NCBI RefSeq assembly: GCF_002155695.1 | Contig: NZ_MUYJ01000007.1 | Span: 1 to 64,000, forward strand | Length of the DNA stretch: 64,000 nt | Direction: 5' to 3' | Origin: Erythrobacter tepidarius | GTDB taxonomy: Bacteria > Pseudomonadota > Alphaproteobacteria > Sphingomonadales > Sphingomonadaceae | In this document: positions 27,860-37,343 of the stretch, piece after piece | Position numbering within the stretch: the first letter of the stretch is position 1 | How the letters are laid out: every line of letters starts with the position of its first letter | The notes under the pieces: generated by a model | The model's database searches: none | What the model saw: only the letters and a program-made list of their open reading frames with translations | What the model was told of the DNA's origin: nothing | Translations under genes and position numbers: made by a program

Positions 27860-29782
27860 TTAGACCTTCTTGTCGTCGTCGACCTCGGAGAACTCGGCAT
27901 CGACGACTTCCTCGTCGGCGGCCGCCTGTCCGGCAGTCTCGGCGGCAGCCTCGGGACCTGCGGCCTGCTGGCTTTCGTAGATCTGCTGGCCCATCTTCAT
28001 CGCCGCCTCGGTGAGCGCCTGCGCCTTGGCATTGATATCGTCGGCATTGTCGCCCTCGAGCGCGGTCTTGGTCGCCGCGATGGCGGCCTCGACAGCCGAT
28101 TTGGTGGCAGCGTCGATCTTGTCACCGTGTTCGGCAAGCTGCTTTTCTGTCGCATGGACGAGGCTATCGGCCTGGTTGCGCGCTTCCGCGACGGCCTTGC
28201 GCTTCTTGTCCTCTTCGGCAAACCTTTCGGCGTCCTTGATCATCTGCTCGATGTCGGCATCCGAAAGACCGCCCGAGGCCTGGATCTTGATCGTCTGCTC
28301 CTTGCCCGTGCCCTTGTCCTTGGCCGAGACCGAGACGATGCCGTTGGCGTCGATGTCGAAGGTCACCTCGATCTGGGGTACGCCGCGCGGCGCCGGGGGA
28401 ATCCCGATCAGATCGAACGTGCCGAGCAGCTTGTTGTCCGCCGCCATCTCGCGCTCGCCCTGATAGACCTTGATCGTCACCGCGTTCTGATTGTCTTCGG
28501 CGGTCGAATAGACCTGGGTCTTCTTGGTCGGGATGGTGGTGTTGCGGTCGATCATGCGGGTGAACACGCCGCCCAGCGTCTCGATGCCGAGCGAAAGCGG
28601 GGTCACATCGAGCAGCAGCACGTCCTTGACGTCGCCCTGCAGCACGCCCGCCTGAATCGCGGCGCCCATGGCAACCACTTCATCCGGATTGACGCCGGTG
28701 TGCGGCTTGGCCCCGAAGAAGGCTTCGACGACTTCGCGCACCTTGGGCATCCGGGTCATACCGCCAACAAGGATCACCTCGTCGACCTGATCCTTGGTGA
28801 TTCCGGCGTCGGCCAGCGCCTTCTTGCACGGTTCGAGCGTACGCTGAATGAGGCCGTCGACCATCCTTTCCAGATCGGCGCGGGTGATCGTTTCCACGAG
28901 GTGCAGCGGGGTGGTGGTCCCGCCTTCCATGCGGGCGGTGATGAAGGGCAGATTGATTTCGGTCGTGGCCGCGCTCGACAGCTCGATCTTGGCCTTTTCG
29001 GCGGCTTCCTTGAGCCGCTGGAGCGCGAGCTTGTCGCTCCTCAGGTCCATACCTTCCTTCTTCTTGAAGGAATCGGCGAGATATTCGACGATCGCATTGT
29101 CGAAATCTTCACCGCCAAGGAAGGTGTCGCCGTTGGTCGACTTTACTTCGAACACACCATCGCCGATCTCGAGGATCGAAATGTCGAAGGTGCCCCCGCC
29201 AAGGTCATAGACGGCGATGGTCTTGCCGTCTTCCTTGTCCAACCCGTAGGCGAGCGCCGCCGCGGTCGGCTCGTTGATGATGCGCAGCACTTCAAGGCCG
29301 GCAATCTGGCCGGCGTCCTTGGTCGCCTGACGCTGGGCGTCGTTGAAATAGGCTGGGACGGTGATCACCGCCTGCGTCACTGGCTCGCCGAGATAGCTTT
29401 CCGCCGTCTCCTTCATCTTCTGCAGAATGAAGGCAGAAATCTGCGAGGGGCTGTAATCCTGACCGCCGGCATGGACCCAAGCGTCGCCGTTCTTGCCCTT
29501 GACGATCTTGTAGGGCACCAGCTCCATGTCCTTCTTGGTCAGCGGATCATCGAACCGGCGACCAATCAGACGCTTGATCGCAAACAGGGTGTTGTCCGGA
29601 TTGGTGACGGCCTGCCGCTTGGCAGGCTGGCCGATCAGGCGCTCACCATCCTTGGCGAAGGCGACGATCGACGGCGTCGTGCGCGCGCCTTCCGAATTCT
29701 CGATCACCTTGGGCTTGCCGCCGTCCATCACGGCAACGCAGGAATTGGTGGTGCCGAGGTCGATACCGATTACTTTACCCAT
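27860..29782 (-). CDS. dnaK: Chaperone DnaK (Hsp70)
   Basis: 640 residues beginning [18 protein letters not shown], the phosphate-1 loop. The nucleotide-binding domain includes [14 protein letters not shown] and the adenosine motif LVGGMTRMP. The substrate-binding domain and a lid rich in Ala/Glu follow, ending in acidic residues DDDKKV. It refolds proteins with DnaJ and GrpE. A sigma-32-like promoter lies 95-125 bases upstream. The hrcA-grpE pair is about 1.2 kb away rather than adjacent to dnaK. Confidence 0.98.
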   Translation of the reverse strand: MGKVIGIDLGTTNSCVAVMDGGKPKVIENSEGARTTPSIVAFAKDGERLIGQPAKRQAVTNPDNTLFAIKRLIGRRFDDPLTKKDMELVPYKIVKGKNGDAWVHAGGQDYSPSQISAFILQKMKETAESYLGEPVTQAVITVPAYFNDAQRQATKDAGQIAGLEVLRIINEPTAAALAYGLDKEDGKTIAVYDLGGGTFDISILEIGDGVFEVKSTNGDTFLGGEDFDNAIVEYLADSFKKKEGMDLRSDKLALQRLKEAAEKAKIELSSAATTEINLPFITARMEGGTTTPLHLVETITRADLERMVDGLIQRTLEPCKKALADAGITKDQVDEVILVGGMTRMPKVREVVEAFFGAKPHTGVNPDEVVAMGAAIQAGVLQGDVKDVLLLDVTPLSLGIETLGGVFTRMIDRNTTIPTKKTQVYSTAEDNQNAVTIKVYQGEREMAADNKLLGTFDLIGIPPAPRGVPQIEVTFDIDANGIVSVSAKDKGTGKEQTIKIQASGGLSDADIEQMIKDAERFAEEDKKRKAVAEARNQADSLVHATEKQLAEHGDKIDAATKSAVEAAIAATKTALEGDNADDINAKAQALTEAAMKMGQQIYESQQAAGPEAAAETAGQAAADEEVVDAEFSEVDDDKKV

Positions 29783-29877
29783 TTTTTACCCCATCCATCT
29801 GGAAGTTCGTTGGACACCGCACCCCGCGCTTCCCACAAGGCGGCAAAGCACTTTGGCGGCTCGTTTGGTTGAGCGCG

Positions 29878-29905
29878 ATATAGGTGCGGTTTTGCTTGGC
29901 ACAAG
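29878..29905 (-). promoter_or_regulatory. Sigma-32 (RpoH)-type promoter for dnaK
   Basis: Read on the minus strand, CTTG (29905-29902) is followed after 17 bases by CCTATAT (29884-29878). This fits alphaproteobacterial heat-shock promoters. It places the transcript start about 90 bases before the dnaK ATG. No CIRCE repeat was seen near dnaK. Confidence 0.5.
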
Positions 29906-29953
29906 ACTTGGAAGCGCCTAGTTTTCGGCCATTCCAAGAGGGAGCGAGACGAC

Positions 29954-30466
29954 GTGACAATTATTGACGGATTGGGTCTGAAGCTGCGGAAGAGCGTGTT
30001 GGCGGCAGGTGTGGCAGCGGCGATGCTGGGCCTTGCCGCCTGCGGCGGCGAGGCCGAGGCACCCGCCATCGAGGCTGCACCAGGGCAGGTGCCCGGCATG
30101 ACCATCAGCAACGCCCGCCTCGTGCTTGCCCCAGTCGCAGGCAATCCGGCGGCGATCTATTTCGATCTCGACTATCAAGGTGATCGCGGTCTCACCATCC
30201 GCAAGGCCGATGTCGAGGGCGCCGGCATGACGATGATGCACGAATATGGCGAGTGGGATAACAAAGTGCAGATGATGGAGGCCCTCCCGGTCTCGCTGAC
30301 CAAGGGCTCAAAGGTCGAATTCAAGCCCGGCGGTCTGCATGTGATGGTGATGGAACCGCCCGCCACCTGGAAGCCGGGCGACAAGGTCAAGGTCACGCTC
30401 ACCTTGTCAGGCGGCACCACTCAGGTTTTCGATGCCGAAGTGCGCGCCGCGGGTGAAGAACGCTGA
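29954..30466 (+). CDS. Copper chaperone PCu(A)C family lipoprotein
   Basis: 170 residues starting at GTG with a GGGAG upstream. A lipobox LAAC at about residue 30 predicts a lipoprotein. The copper-binding pattern of PCu(A)C proteins is present: MMHEYGEWDNKVQMM followed by GGLHVMVME, giving the H-M...M...H-x-M ligand set. It carries Cu(I) in the periplasm, usually towards the CuA centre of cytochrome c oxidase. It is divergent from dnaK, and its stop overlaps the possible start of the next gene. Confidence 0.9.
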   Translation: MTIIDGLGLKLRKSVLAAGVAAAMLGLAACGGEAEAPAIEAAPGQVPGMTISNARLVLAPVAGNPAAIYFDLDYQGDRGLTIRKADVEGAGMTMMHEYGEWDNKVQMMEALPVSLTKGSKVEFKPGGLHVMVMEPPATWKPGDKVKVTLTLSGGTTQVFDAEVRAAGEER

Positions 30467-30498
30467 TCGACCGGCTCAACGGTGACGAGCTGGCTGCA

Positions 30499-30996
30499 GT
30501 GCGCCCGGACGCGCCGCCGCTGGCTTGCCCGGCCGGCGGCATCCGCCCGCTCACCCAAGGCGAGATTGCGCTCGCCCGCAGCATCTTTGGAGAGGCGATC
30601 GACTATGCGCGCGTGACGGTGCGTCGCCGCAAGTTCTTCCCGCTGCATCCCCGCGACGTAACGATGGCCCCCATGGGCCACCTGCACTTCCATCCGCTGG
30701 CCGCGCATTACTGCGACGACTTCGCCGCTGCCCCGCTCGCCTTGCAGGGCCACTTCATCCACGAGATGGTGCATGTGTGGCAAGCCCAGACGCGCGGACG
30801 CTGGCACCTTGTCCTGCGCCGCCACCCATGGTGCCGCTATCACTATGCGCTCAAGCCCGGCCTTCGGCTCGAAGGCTACGGCATCGAGCAACAGGCCGAA
30901 ATCGTGCGCCACGCATTTCTCTTGCGCAACGGCATGCCGGTGGCGGGGGCCCCGCCACTGGCCAGTTACGAAACATTGTTGGCCTTCGCTAGTTAG
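30499..30996 (+). CDS. Predicted zinc metallopeptidase-like protein (annotated 'vgr related' in sphingomonads)
   Basis: At least 165 residues with HEMVHVWQ, an HExxH-type zinc motif, at about residue 93. No signal peptide is seen. The first usual start codon in frame is GTG 30499, but the frame is open upstream to 30463 and reads LIDRLNGDELAAV, which resembles the N-terminus of related proteins. A CTG there overlaps the pcuC stop and has GGTGAAG at the right distance, so the true start may be CTG 30463. The substrate is unknown. Translational coupling to the copper chaperone is likely in that case. Confidence 0.8.
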   Translation: MRPDAPPLACPAGGIRPLTQGEIALARSIFGEAIDYARVTVRRRKFFPLHPRDVTMAPMGHLHFHPLAAHYCDDFAAAPLALQGHFIHEMVHVWQAQTRGRWHLVLRRHPWCRYHYALKPGLRLEGYGIEQQAEIVRHAFLLRNGMPVAGAPPLASYETLLAFAS

Positions 30997-31571
30997 TCCG
31001 GCTTCTTTGCCACTGCCACCATCGCCGCGCGCAACAGACGATCCTTGATCATCCAGCCAGACTGCAATTCCTGCACGATGGTGCCTGGCTCGACCTCATT
31101 GCTCGGCACTTCGAGCATCGCCTGGTGCTGGTTGGGATCGAGCGGCAGGCCCATCGCGGCGATGCGGGTGATGCCGTGGCTGGCGAACACCTTTTCCAGC
31201 TCGCGCTGGGTGGCTTCAAGGCCGGTCACGAGGCCCTTCAGGCTGTCATCGGTGCGCAGACTTTCGGGGATCGCCTGCACCGCGCGGGCGAGGTTGTCTG
31301 CCACGCTCAGGATGTCGCGCGCAAAGCCGGTCGCGGCATAGGCGCGTGCCTCGTCCTTCTCGCGCTCAAGGCGGCGACGCACGTTCTGCGTTTCGGCCTG
31401 CGCGTAGAGGATCTCCTGCTTGGCCGCTTCGAGATCGCGCTGTAGCGCGGCGAGTGTCTCCCCAAGAGCATCCTCGCTGCTCTCGTCCCCGCCATTATCG
31501 GGGGACTCCTCGGTCACATCCTGCAATTGGTCTTCAGCCGCTTGATCCTGCGGCTTGTCGTTGTCGATCAT
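30993..31571 (-). CDS. grpE: Nucleotide exchange factor GrpE
   Basis: 192 residues. An acidic N-terminus leads into a long coiled coil (LAALQRDLEAAKQEILYAQAE region) and the GrpE core with VARAVQAI-like helices and the C-terminal beta domain (ATQRELEKVFASHGITRI, then VEPGTIVQELQSGWMIKDRLLR). ATG 31571 is chosen because AGGA lies seven bases upstream. It releases ADP from DnaK. It follows hrcA by 16 bases, and its end overlaps the end of the metallopeptidase-like gene on the other strand by four bases. Confidence 0.96.
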   Translation of the reverse strand: MIDNDKPQDQAAEDQLQDVTEESPDNGGDESSEDALGETLAALQRDLEAAKQEILYAQAETQNVRRRLEREKDEARAYAATGFARDILSVADNLARAVQAIPESLRTDDSLKGLVTGLEATQRELEKVFASHGITRIAAMGLPLDPNQHQAMLEVPSNEVEPGTIVQELQSGWMIKDRLLRAAMVAVAKKPD

Positions 31572-31587
31572 GTCCTGTGGCTTCCAT

Positions 31588-32631
31588 TCAAGCAATGAGC
31601 TTGCCCAGCGAACGGGCGGTCAGATCCACCATGGGGACAACCCGCGCGTAATTCAACCGCGTAGGGCCAATCACACCCACAACGCCGACCACCCGCCCCT
31701 CGCGATTGCGATAGGGCGAAGCGATGACGCTGGAACCCGAGAGTGCGAACAGGCGGTTCTCGCTGCCGATGAAGATCCTGGTCGCCTCGGCCTCGCGCGC
31801 CGAATCGAGCAATTGCGCGATCGACTGCTTGTTCTCGAGGTCTTCGAGCAGCATCCGCACCCGCTCGATATCGCCCATCGCCGCCTCATCGAGCAGGTTC
31901 GCCGCACCGCGCACGATCAGAACGGGGCGCGCGGCAGCATCCTGGCTCCACACCGCGAGCCCGCGCTCGACCAGATCGCGCGAGGCATCGTCGAGCTGGG
32001 ACTGGCCGCTCGCAATCTCTGCCCGCACCGCCTGCGCCGCCTCGGCGAGCGTGCGACCGGCAAGCCGGGCGGTGATGTAGTTCGACGCCCGGTCGAGCGC
32101 GCCGGGGCTGAGCGCGCCGTCGATCGTCAGCACGCGGTTTTCCACCCCGCCATCCTCGCCCACCAGCACCGCGAGTGCCCGACCCTGACCGAGATCGACG
32201 AGGCTGAACTGCGCAAGGCGTTGTTCGCGCGGTGCGACCAGCACCATCCCGGCCGCGCCAGAAAGATCGGACAGGATCGCCGAGGCCTGCTTGATCGCCG
32301 CCTCGACCGGGCCAGCCTCGGCCAACCGCGCCTCGATCGTCGCCTGTTCCTGCGCGGTCGGCTCGGACACGCGCATGATCCCATCGACGAAGATCCTGAG
32401 GCCGGCATCGGTCGGCATCCGCCCCGCGCTGGTATGCGGCGCGGCGAGCAGGCCCGCCATCTCAAGGTCCGCCAAAACCGAGCGGATCGACGCAGGCGAG
32501 AGGTTAAGCGTGCCATCGGCCGCCAGTGTCTTTGACCCGACCGGCTGGCCACTCTCGATATATTCCTCGACCACCCGCCGAAAGATCTCGCGCGCACGCG
32601 CCGACAGTTCGGTAACGGGAAGCGATGTCAT
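31588..32631 (-). CDS. hrcA: Heat-inducible transcription repressor HrcA
   Basis: 347 residues. The N-terminal winged helix (LSARAREIFRRVVEEYIESGQPVGSKTL region) is followed by the inserted and GAF-like dimerisation domains; the conserved ending GPTRLNYARVVPMVDLTA is present. HrcA represses groESL through CIRCE operators in alphaproteobacteria. No CIRCE site is visible in front of hrcA or dnaK here. The gene is divergent from rph with 80 bases between starts, in which a 14-base palindrome CTTGCCGCGGCAAG lies. Confidence 0.96.
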   Translation of the reverse strand: MTSLPVTELSARAREIFRRVVEEYIESGQPVGSKTLAADGTLNLSPASIRSVLADLEMAGLLAAPHTSAGRMPTDAGLRIFVDGIMRVSEPTAQEQATIEARLAEAGPVEAAIKQASAILSDLSGAAGMVLVAPREQRLAQFSLVDLGQGRALAVLVGEDGGVENRVLTIDGALSPGALDRASNYITARLAGRTLAEAAQAVRAEIASGQSQLDDASRDLVERGLAVWSQDAAARPVLIVRGAANLLDEAAMGDIERVRMLLEDLENKQSIAQLLDSAREAEATRIFIGSENRLFALSGSSVIASPYRNREGRVVGVVGVIGPTRLNYARVVPMVDLTARSLGKLIA

Positions 32632-32711
32632 GGAAGCAATCTTAGTCTTTGCGCTTGCCGCGGCAAGTGCCGGGCGACTAATGGCCGGTCTTGCCCCAAA
32701 CGGAGTTCCCC

Positions 32712-33425
32712 ATGCGCCCTTCAGGACGCGCGCCCGATGAAATGCGCGCCATCACCATCGAAACCGGTTTCACCAAACACGCGGAAGGCTCCTGCCTGAT
32801 CGGCTTCGGCGATACCAAGGTGCTGTGCACCGCAAGCGTCGAGAAGGGCGTGCCGGCGTGGCTGCGCGGCAAGGGCGAAGGCTGGGTGACGGGCGAATAT
32901 TCGATGCTCCCGCGCGCCACCCATACCCGCGGGCAGCGCGAAGCGGCCAAGGGCAGACAATCTGGTAGAACACAAGAAATACAGCGGCTTATTGGACGCT
33001 CTTTACGCGCCGTGGTGGATTTGCAGAAGCTTGGAGAGCGGCAGATCACCCTCGATTGCGACGTGATCCAGGCCGATGGCGGCACCCGCACCGCTGCGAT
33101 TTCCGGCGCGTGGATCGCGCTGCGCTTGGCAGTCAACAGGCTGATGGCCGCAGGCGACATCAAGCATGATCCGATCCAGGCCCAGGTCGCCGGCATTTCC
33201 TGCGGCATCTACAAGGGCGTGCCGGTGCTCGATCTCGATTATGACGAGGACTCGAACGCCGAGGCGGATGGCAATTTCGTTCTGCTCTCGGGCGGCAAGA
33301 TCGCCGAGGTGCAGGCCACTGCCGAGGGCGCGACCTATGACGAGGAAAGCCTGCTGCGCCTCCTGCGCCTCGCCCGGATCGGTGCGGAGCGCATCTTCGC
33401 GGCGCAAGCGGACGCGGTGCGATGA
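32712..33425 (+). CDS. rph: Ribonuclease PH
   Basis: 237 residues. Conserved phosphate- and RNA-binding stretches are visible: [24 protein letters not shown] motif (key residues R-G-Q-R-E...G-R...E-I-Q-R-L-I-G-R) and [20 protein letters not shown]. It trims the 3' ends of tRNA precursors phosphorolytically. The start [12 protein letters not shown] is chosen because GGAG lies eight bases upstream; the longer frame is unlikely. Its stop overlaps the rdgB start (ATGA). Confidence 0.97.
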   Translation: MRPSGRAPDEMRAITIETGFTKHAEGSCLIGFGDTKVLCTASVEKGVPAWLRGKGEGWVTGEYSMLPRATHTRGQREAAKGRQSGRTQEIQRLIGRSLRAVVDLQKLGERQITLDCDVIQADGGTRTAAISGAWIALRLAVNRLMAAGDIKHDPIQAQVAGISCGIYKGVPVLDLDYDEDSNAEADGNFVLLSGGKIAEVQATAEGATYDEESLLRLLRLARIGAERIFAAQADAVR

Positions 33426-34048
33426 CCCGCCGTCTTGGCTCGGGCGCGCTGGTCATCGCCACGCATAATCCGGGCAAGCTCAAGGAGATTGCCGCGCTGC
33501 TTGAACCCTATGGGGTGAAATGCATCTCGGCCGGATCGCTCGGCCTGCCCGAACCGGCCGAGACCGGAACCACCTTCGCCCAGAACGCGCTGCTCAAGGC
33601 GCGGGCCGCGGCCGAGGCCTCAGGGTTGGCGGCGCTGGCTGACGACAGCGGTCTCAGCGTTGCCGCGCTCGATGGTCGTCCCGGCGTCTACACCGCCGAC
33701 TGGGCCGAGCGGCAGTGGTTCGAGGGCCCTCCGGGCCGCGACTGGTACATGGCAATGGGCAAGGTCGAGGGGATGCTGGCGGAGAAAGGCGCAAACGTCG
33801 ACCGTGCAGCGGCATTCCACTGCGTGCTGGCGCTGGCATGGCCGGACGGCGAACATGCGATCTACGAGGGACGCTGTGACGGTTCGCTGACCTGGCCGCC
33901 GCGCGGAACGATGGGCTTTGGCTATGATCCGGTGTTCGTCCCCGTCGGCAGCACACTCACCTTCGCCGAGATTTCACCCGAGCAAAAGCACGCCATCAGC
34001 CACCGCGCCGATGCCTTCGCCAGGCTCGTCGCCGAGCAGTTCGGCTAG
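33422..34048 (+). CDS. rdgB: RdgB/HAM1-family non-canonical purine NTP pyrophosphatase
   Basis: 208 residues. [17 protein letters not shown] binds the nucleotide, [18 protein letters not shown] carries the metal-binding acidic residues, and SHRADAF near the end is the substrate loop. It hydrolyses dITP, XTP and related nucleotides to keep them out of DNA and RNA. Its ATG overlaps the rph stop, so the two are coupled, a common alphaproteobacterial arrangement. Confidence 0.96.
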   Translation: MTRRLGSGALVIATHNPGKLKEIAALLEPYGVKCISAGSLGLPEPAETGTTFAQNALLKARAAAEASGLAALADDSGLSVAALDGRPGVYTADWAERQWFEGPPGRDWYMAMGKVEGMLAEKGANVDRAAAFHCVLALAWPDGEHAIYEGRCDGSLTWPPRGTMGFGYDPVFVPVGSTLTFAEISPEQKHAISHRADAFARLVAEQFG

Positions 34049-34054
34049 GCAGGC

Positions 34055-34597
34055 CTAGCGCTGCAAGGCATGCTCGCGCGGGTCGATGCGCTGCCCCCAG
34101 ACATTGCCCGCTGGCCAATAGCGGCACACCAGCACCTCATCGCTGGCGGAATGCGCCACCGCACAGCCGACCTCGCGGGTTTGGGGCCAGATGATCTGGG
34201 TGTAATGCGCCACATCGCTCCAGCGCCCCGTACGCGAGACATCGGGGAAGTTGCCCGGACGGAAATGGCGCTTCTCCGCAAGGAAAAAACCGACCTTTTG
34301 CGAAGCGGACCAAAGGCCCTTCGGCCCGCGCCACAGGTTCTCGCCCTGCCCGCGCCGCTGATCGGGCGAGGCGTGTTCGTAGAGATCGTTGCGTGCCAGA
34401 TGCCGCGCCCAGCCCGCCGCATCGCGCGCCAGAGCCTCGCTCCATGCGAGCCGCGGCAGGCCGAGATCCTCGCGTGCGAGGTTGTGCGCATCGAGCCACT
34501 CTTGCGGATGAGGAGGCTGTTCGCCCGAGGCTTGCGGCAGCGCTGGCGCGGCTGCCATAAGCAGGGCAAGGCAGACAAAACGGGCGATGATGCTCAC
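34055..34597 (-). CDS. Secreted CAP (SCP/PR-1) domain protein
   Basis: 180 residues from a GTG start giving a signal peptide (IIARFVCLALLMAAAPALPQA). The CAP domain shows HNLAREDLGLPRLAW, DLYEHASPDQRRGQGENLW and HYTQIIWPQTREVGCA, the last being the CRISP signature. CAP proteins are extracytoplasmic with varied or unknown roles. The gene is convergent with rdgB (six bases between ends) and divergent from hemW (69 bases between starts). Confidence 0.9.
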   Translation of the reverse strand: MSIIARFVCLALLMAAAPALPQASGEQPPHPQEWLDAHNLAREDLGLPRLAWSEALARDAAGWARHLARNDLYEHASPDQRRGQGENLWRGPKGLWSASQKVGFFLAEKRHFRPGNFPDVSRTGRWSDVAHYTQIIWPQTREVGCAVAHSASDEVLVCRYWPAGNVWGQRIDPREHALQR

Positions 34598-34666
34598 CGG
34601 GGGGAAGATTCCTTTCGGAGGCAGACTATCCCGGTCAACGGTTAAGCGAGGCTGAAGATTACACCT

Positions 34667-35818
34667 GTGGCACGCGCGCTCTACATCCACTGGCCCTTCT
34701 GCGCGAAGAAATGCCCCTATTGCGATTTCAATTCGCACGTGCGCGCGCGTGTGGATAGCGCCACGTGGGAGCGCGCGCTGATCGCCGATATGCGTGCTGA
34801 GGCGGCGCTTGCCGCGGGCGAAACGCTGACTTCGATCTTTTTTGGCGGCGGCACGCCCTCGCTGATGCCACCCGAACTGGTCGCCGCGCTGCTGGTCGAG
34901 GCCGAGCGACTATGGGGATTCGATTCCGCGATCGAGATCACGCTGGAAGCCAACCCCTCCTCGGTCGAGGCAGCGAACTTCGCGGCATTGGCGGGCGCGG
35001 GGGTGAACCGCGTGTCGCTCGGGGTGCAGTCGCTGGACGATGCGGAGCTGCGCTTCCTCGGGCGGCTGCACGGGGCGGACGAGGCGCTGGCGGCGCTGGC
35101 GACTGCGCAGGCGCATTTCGCGCGCGTCAGTTTCGATATGATCTACGCCCTGCCCGGCCACACGCCCGCGCTGTGGGAGCGGCGCCTTGCCCGCGCGCTC
35201 GGGTACGGCACCGGGCATTTGTCGCTCTATCAGCTCACCATCGAGCCGGGCACGCGCTTTGCCAGCGATGTCCGGCATGGACGGCTGGTGCCACTCGATG
35301 ACGACGCGGCTGCCCAACTTTTCAGCATCACCCAGTGCCTCACCGAGGCGGCCGGAATGCCTGCCTACGAAACGAGCAACCACGCCCGCGCGGGCGAGCA
35401 GAGCCGTCACAATCTCGCCTATTGGCGCTATCAGGACTACGCCGGAATCGGCCCCGGCGCGCATGGCCGGCGCGGCGGCGTGGCGACGGTGCGGCACAGG
35501 AAGCCGGAGAATTTCCTCGCCGCCGTGGCGCGGCAGGGACACGGGATTGCCGAAGCCCGCCTGCTCGCCCCTGCCGATCAGGCCGCCGAGGCACTGCTGA
35601 TGGGATTGCGGCTGACCGAAGGCATTGATCTCGCGCCGCTTTCAGCCCGCTTTGGCCTGCCGGTTCAAGGACTGGTGGATGAAGCCGCGCTTGCCCGGCT
35701 TGCCGCGCTCGGACTGATGTGGCGCGAGGGCACGCGGATCGGCGTTGCGCCGCAAGGGCGCGGGCTGCTCGATGCGCTGCTCGCCGAAGTCGTCGCCGAT
35801 ACGCTGGTGGCGGCATGA
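34667..35818 (+). CDS. hemW: HemW-type radical SAM protein (coproporphyrinogen oxidase-like)
   Basis: 383 residues starting at GTG. The radical SAM cluster motif is CAKKCPYC (residues 12-19) preceded by YIHWPFC; HemW-type proteins have this CxxxCxxC without the extra features of HemN. FFGGGTPSL and the C-terminal HemN_C domain (EALLMGLRLTEGIDL) are present. HemW binds heme and is thought to act as a heme chaperone rather than an oxidase. It ends in an ATGA overlap with the recombinase gene. Confidence 0.94.
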   Translation: MARALYIHWPFCAKKCPYCDFNSHVRARVDSATWERALIADMRAEAALAAGETLTSIFFGGGTPSLMPPELVAALLVEAERLWGFDSAIEITLEANPSSVEAANFAALAGAGVNRVSLGVQSLDDAELRFLGRLHGADEALAALATAQAHFARVSFDMIYALPGHTPALWERRLARALGYGTGHLSLYQLTIEPGTRFASDVRHGRLVPLDDDAAAQLFSITQCLTEAAGMPAYETSNHARAGEQSRHNLAYWRYQDYAGIGPGAHGRRGGVATVRHRKPENFLAAVARQGHGIAEARLLAPADQAAEALLMGLRLTEGIDLAPLSARFGLPVQGLVDEAALARLAALGLMWREGTRIGVAPQGRGLLDALLAEVVADTLVAA

Positions 35819-36705
35819 GTGCGGCCGACCTGATCGCCAGCTGGCAGGCGCATCTCGCCGACAACCGTCGCCGCTCGCCCCACACCGTGCGCGCCTATGT
35901 TGCCGCCGCGCAAAGGCTGGTCGCGGCAAACGGGTTGGCCGACTGGCAGTCCGTCGCTCGCAACGAGGCCCATCATCTGCGCGGCCATCTTGCTGCGCGC
36001 CGCGCTGAAGGATTGGGCAACGCCAGTGCCGCGCGCGAACTTTCGGCGCTCAAGGCCTTCATCGCCTTTGCGCGCGCGCAGGCGGGTGATCCCGATCCTG
36101 CCGCCCCTCGCCTGCGCGGTCCGCGCTTGAAGAAGGGCCTGCCCCGCCCCGTCACTCCGGACGAGGCGGTCAACCTCACCGAACTGGCGAGCGAACTTGC
36201 CCGCGAGGACTGGATCGGCGCGCGCGATCGGGCGGTGCTGCTGCTGATGTACGGCTCGGGCCTGCGGATCGCCGAGGCGCTCTCGCTCACGGGTCGTGAA
36301 GCGGAGCTAGGCGAAGTGTTGCAGGTGGCCGGCAAGGGCGGCAAGCAGCGCATCGTACCGGTGCTGCCGATTACCCGCGCTGCCGTGGCCGACTATGCGC
36401 GCCTGTGCCCCTGGCCGCTGACACCCGCCGAGCCGCTGTTCCGCGGAGCAAAGGGCGGGCCGCTGGCGCAGGGCATGGTGCAAAAGGCGATGGCGCAGGC
36501 CCGCCGCGCGCTCGACCTGCCCGACACCGCGACACCTCACGCCCTCAGGCATTCCTTCGCCACCCATCTGCTGAGCGCGGGGGCTGACCTCAGAAGCCTG
36601 CAGGAACTGCTCGGCCACGCTTCCTTGGGTTCAACCCAGATCTACACCCGCGTCGATGCGGCAAGCCTGTTGGAGAACTACCGCAAGGCCCACCCGCGCG
36701 GTTAG
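35815..36705 (+). CDS. Tyrosine recombinase XerC/XerD type
   Basis: 296 residues. The N-terminal SAM-like core-binding domain (about 1-95) precedes the catalytic domain with Arg in GSGLRIAEAL, Lys in GKGGKQRIVPVL, HALRHSFATHLL (His and Arg), GHASLGSTQ and the nucleophile in QIYTRV. The length and motifs fit XerC or XerD, which resolve chromosome dimers at dif. Which of the two cannot be decided here. It overlaps hemW by four bases, and this housekeeping position argues against a mobile integrase. Confidence 0.94.
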   Translation: MSAADLIASWQAHLADNRRRSPHTVRAYVAAAQRLVAANGLADWQSVARNEAHHLRGHLAARRAEGLGNASAARELSALKAFIAFARAQAGDPDPAAPRLRGPRLKKGLPRPVTPDEAVNLTELASELAREDWIGARDRAVLLLMYGSGLRIAEALSLTGREAELGEVLQVAGKGGKQRIVPVLPITRAAVADYARLCPWPLTPAEPLFRGAKGGPLAQGMVQKAMAQARRALDLPDTATPHALRHSFATHLLSAGADLRSLQELLGHASLGSTQIYTRVDAASLLENYRKAHPRG

Positions 36706-36713
36706 GCCGCGCG

Positions 36714-37331
36714 CTATTCCTTATCCTCGAAGGCGGCAACCGGCTTCCACGTGACGAAGCGGTAGATGTAGATTGCCACGCCTGCGAGCACGAGCGCGAT
36801 GATGACATAGCCTGCAAGCCTCTCGTAACGCGCGATCAACCCCGCAAGCGCCTGCCCGCCGAGGATCAGCAGCCCGTTCCAGATCAGCGAGCCAAGAAAG
36901 GTGAACAGGCTGAAGCGCCACACGCTCATCCGCGCAAGTCCGGCCGGCAGCGAGACGATGGTGCGCAGCAACGGCGAGAAGCGCAGCAGGAATACGATCC
37001 AGTCGCCATATTTGCGGAAGATGTCGCGCGCCTTGGTGAACTCGTCCCACTCGAAGGTCAGAATCCGGCCCCAGCGGTCGATCACCTTCTTGAGCGTCTC
37101 CTCGCTCCAGCGACTGCCCAGCCAGTACCAGAACAGGTTGCCGACCAGCGTGCCCGCCGTGGCGATCAGCCAGAGCGCGATCCCGTTCATCTTGCCCTGC
37201 GCGACAAGCACCCCCGCCGCGCCGAGGATCACCTCGGAGGGCACCGGGGGAAACACGTTTTCCAGGATCATCAGCACGAAAATGCCGAAGTAGCCGCCCT
37301 TGTCGAGCAGGGTGAGCAGGAGTTCGGTCAT
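36714..37331 (-). CDS. DedA-family membrane protein
   Basis: 205 residues with several membrane helices. The family motifs ENVFPPVPSEVILGAAG near the N-terminus and FSPLLRTIVSLPAGLARM in the middle are clear, including the conserved E and the R-x-x-P-x-x-R-like region. DedA/VTT proteins flip polyprenyl phosphates or phospholipids across the inner membrane. It lies 12 bases after gshB on the minus strand. Confidence 0.93.
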   Translation of the reverse strand: MTELLLTLLDKGGYFGIFVLMILENVFPPVPSEVILGAAGVLVAQGKMNGIALWLIATAGTLVGNLFWYWLGSRWSEETLKKVIDRWGRILTFEWDEFTKARDIFRKYGDWIVFLLRFSPLLRTIVSLPAGLARMSVWRFSLFTFLGSLIWNGLLILGGQALAGLIARYERLAGYVIIALVLAGVAIYIYRFVTWKPVAAFEDKE

Positions 37332-37343
37332 CGGGCCTTTCCG

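Noticed and set aside
29783..32711. CIRCE operator for HrcA near dnaK or hrcA
   Set aside because: No TTAGCACTC-N9-GAGTGCTAA-like repeat found in either upstream region.
36745..36765. Second parS-like site (TTCCACGTGACG)
   Set aside because: Only the central bases match; the right arm GAAACA is missing and it lies inside the DedA gene.
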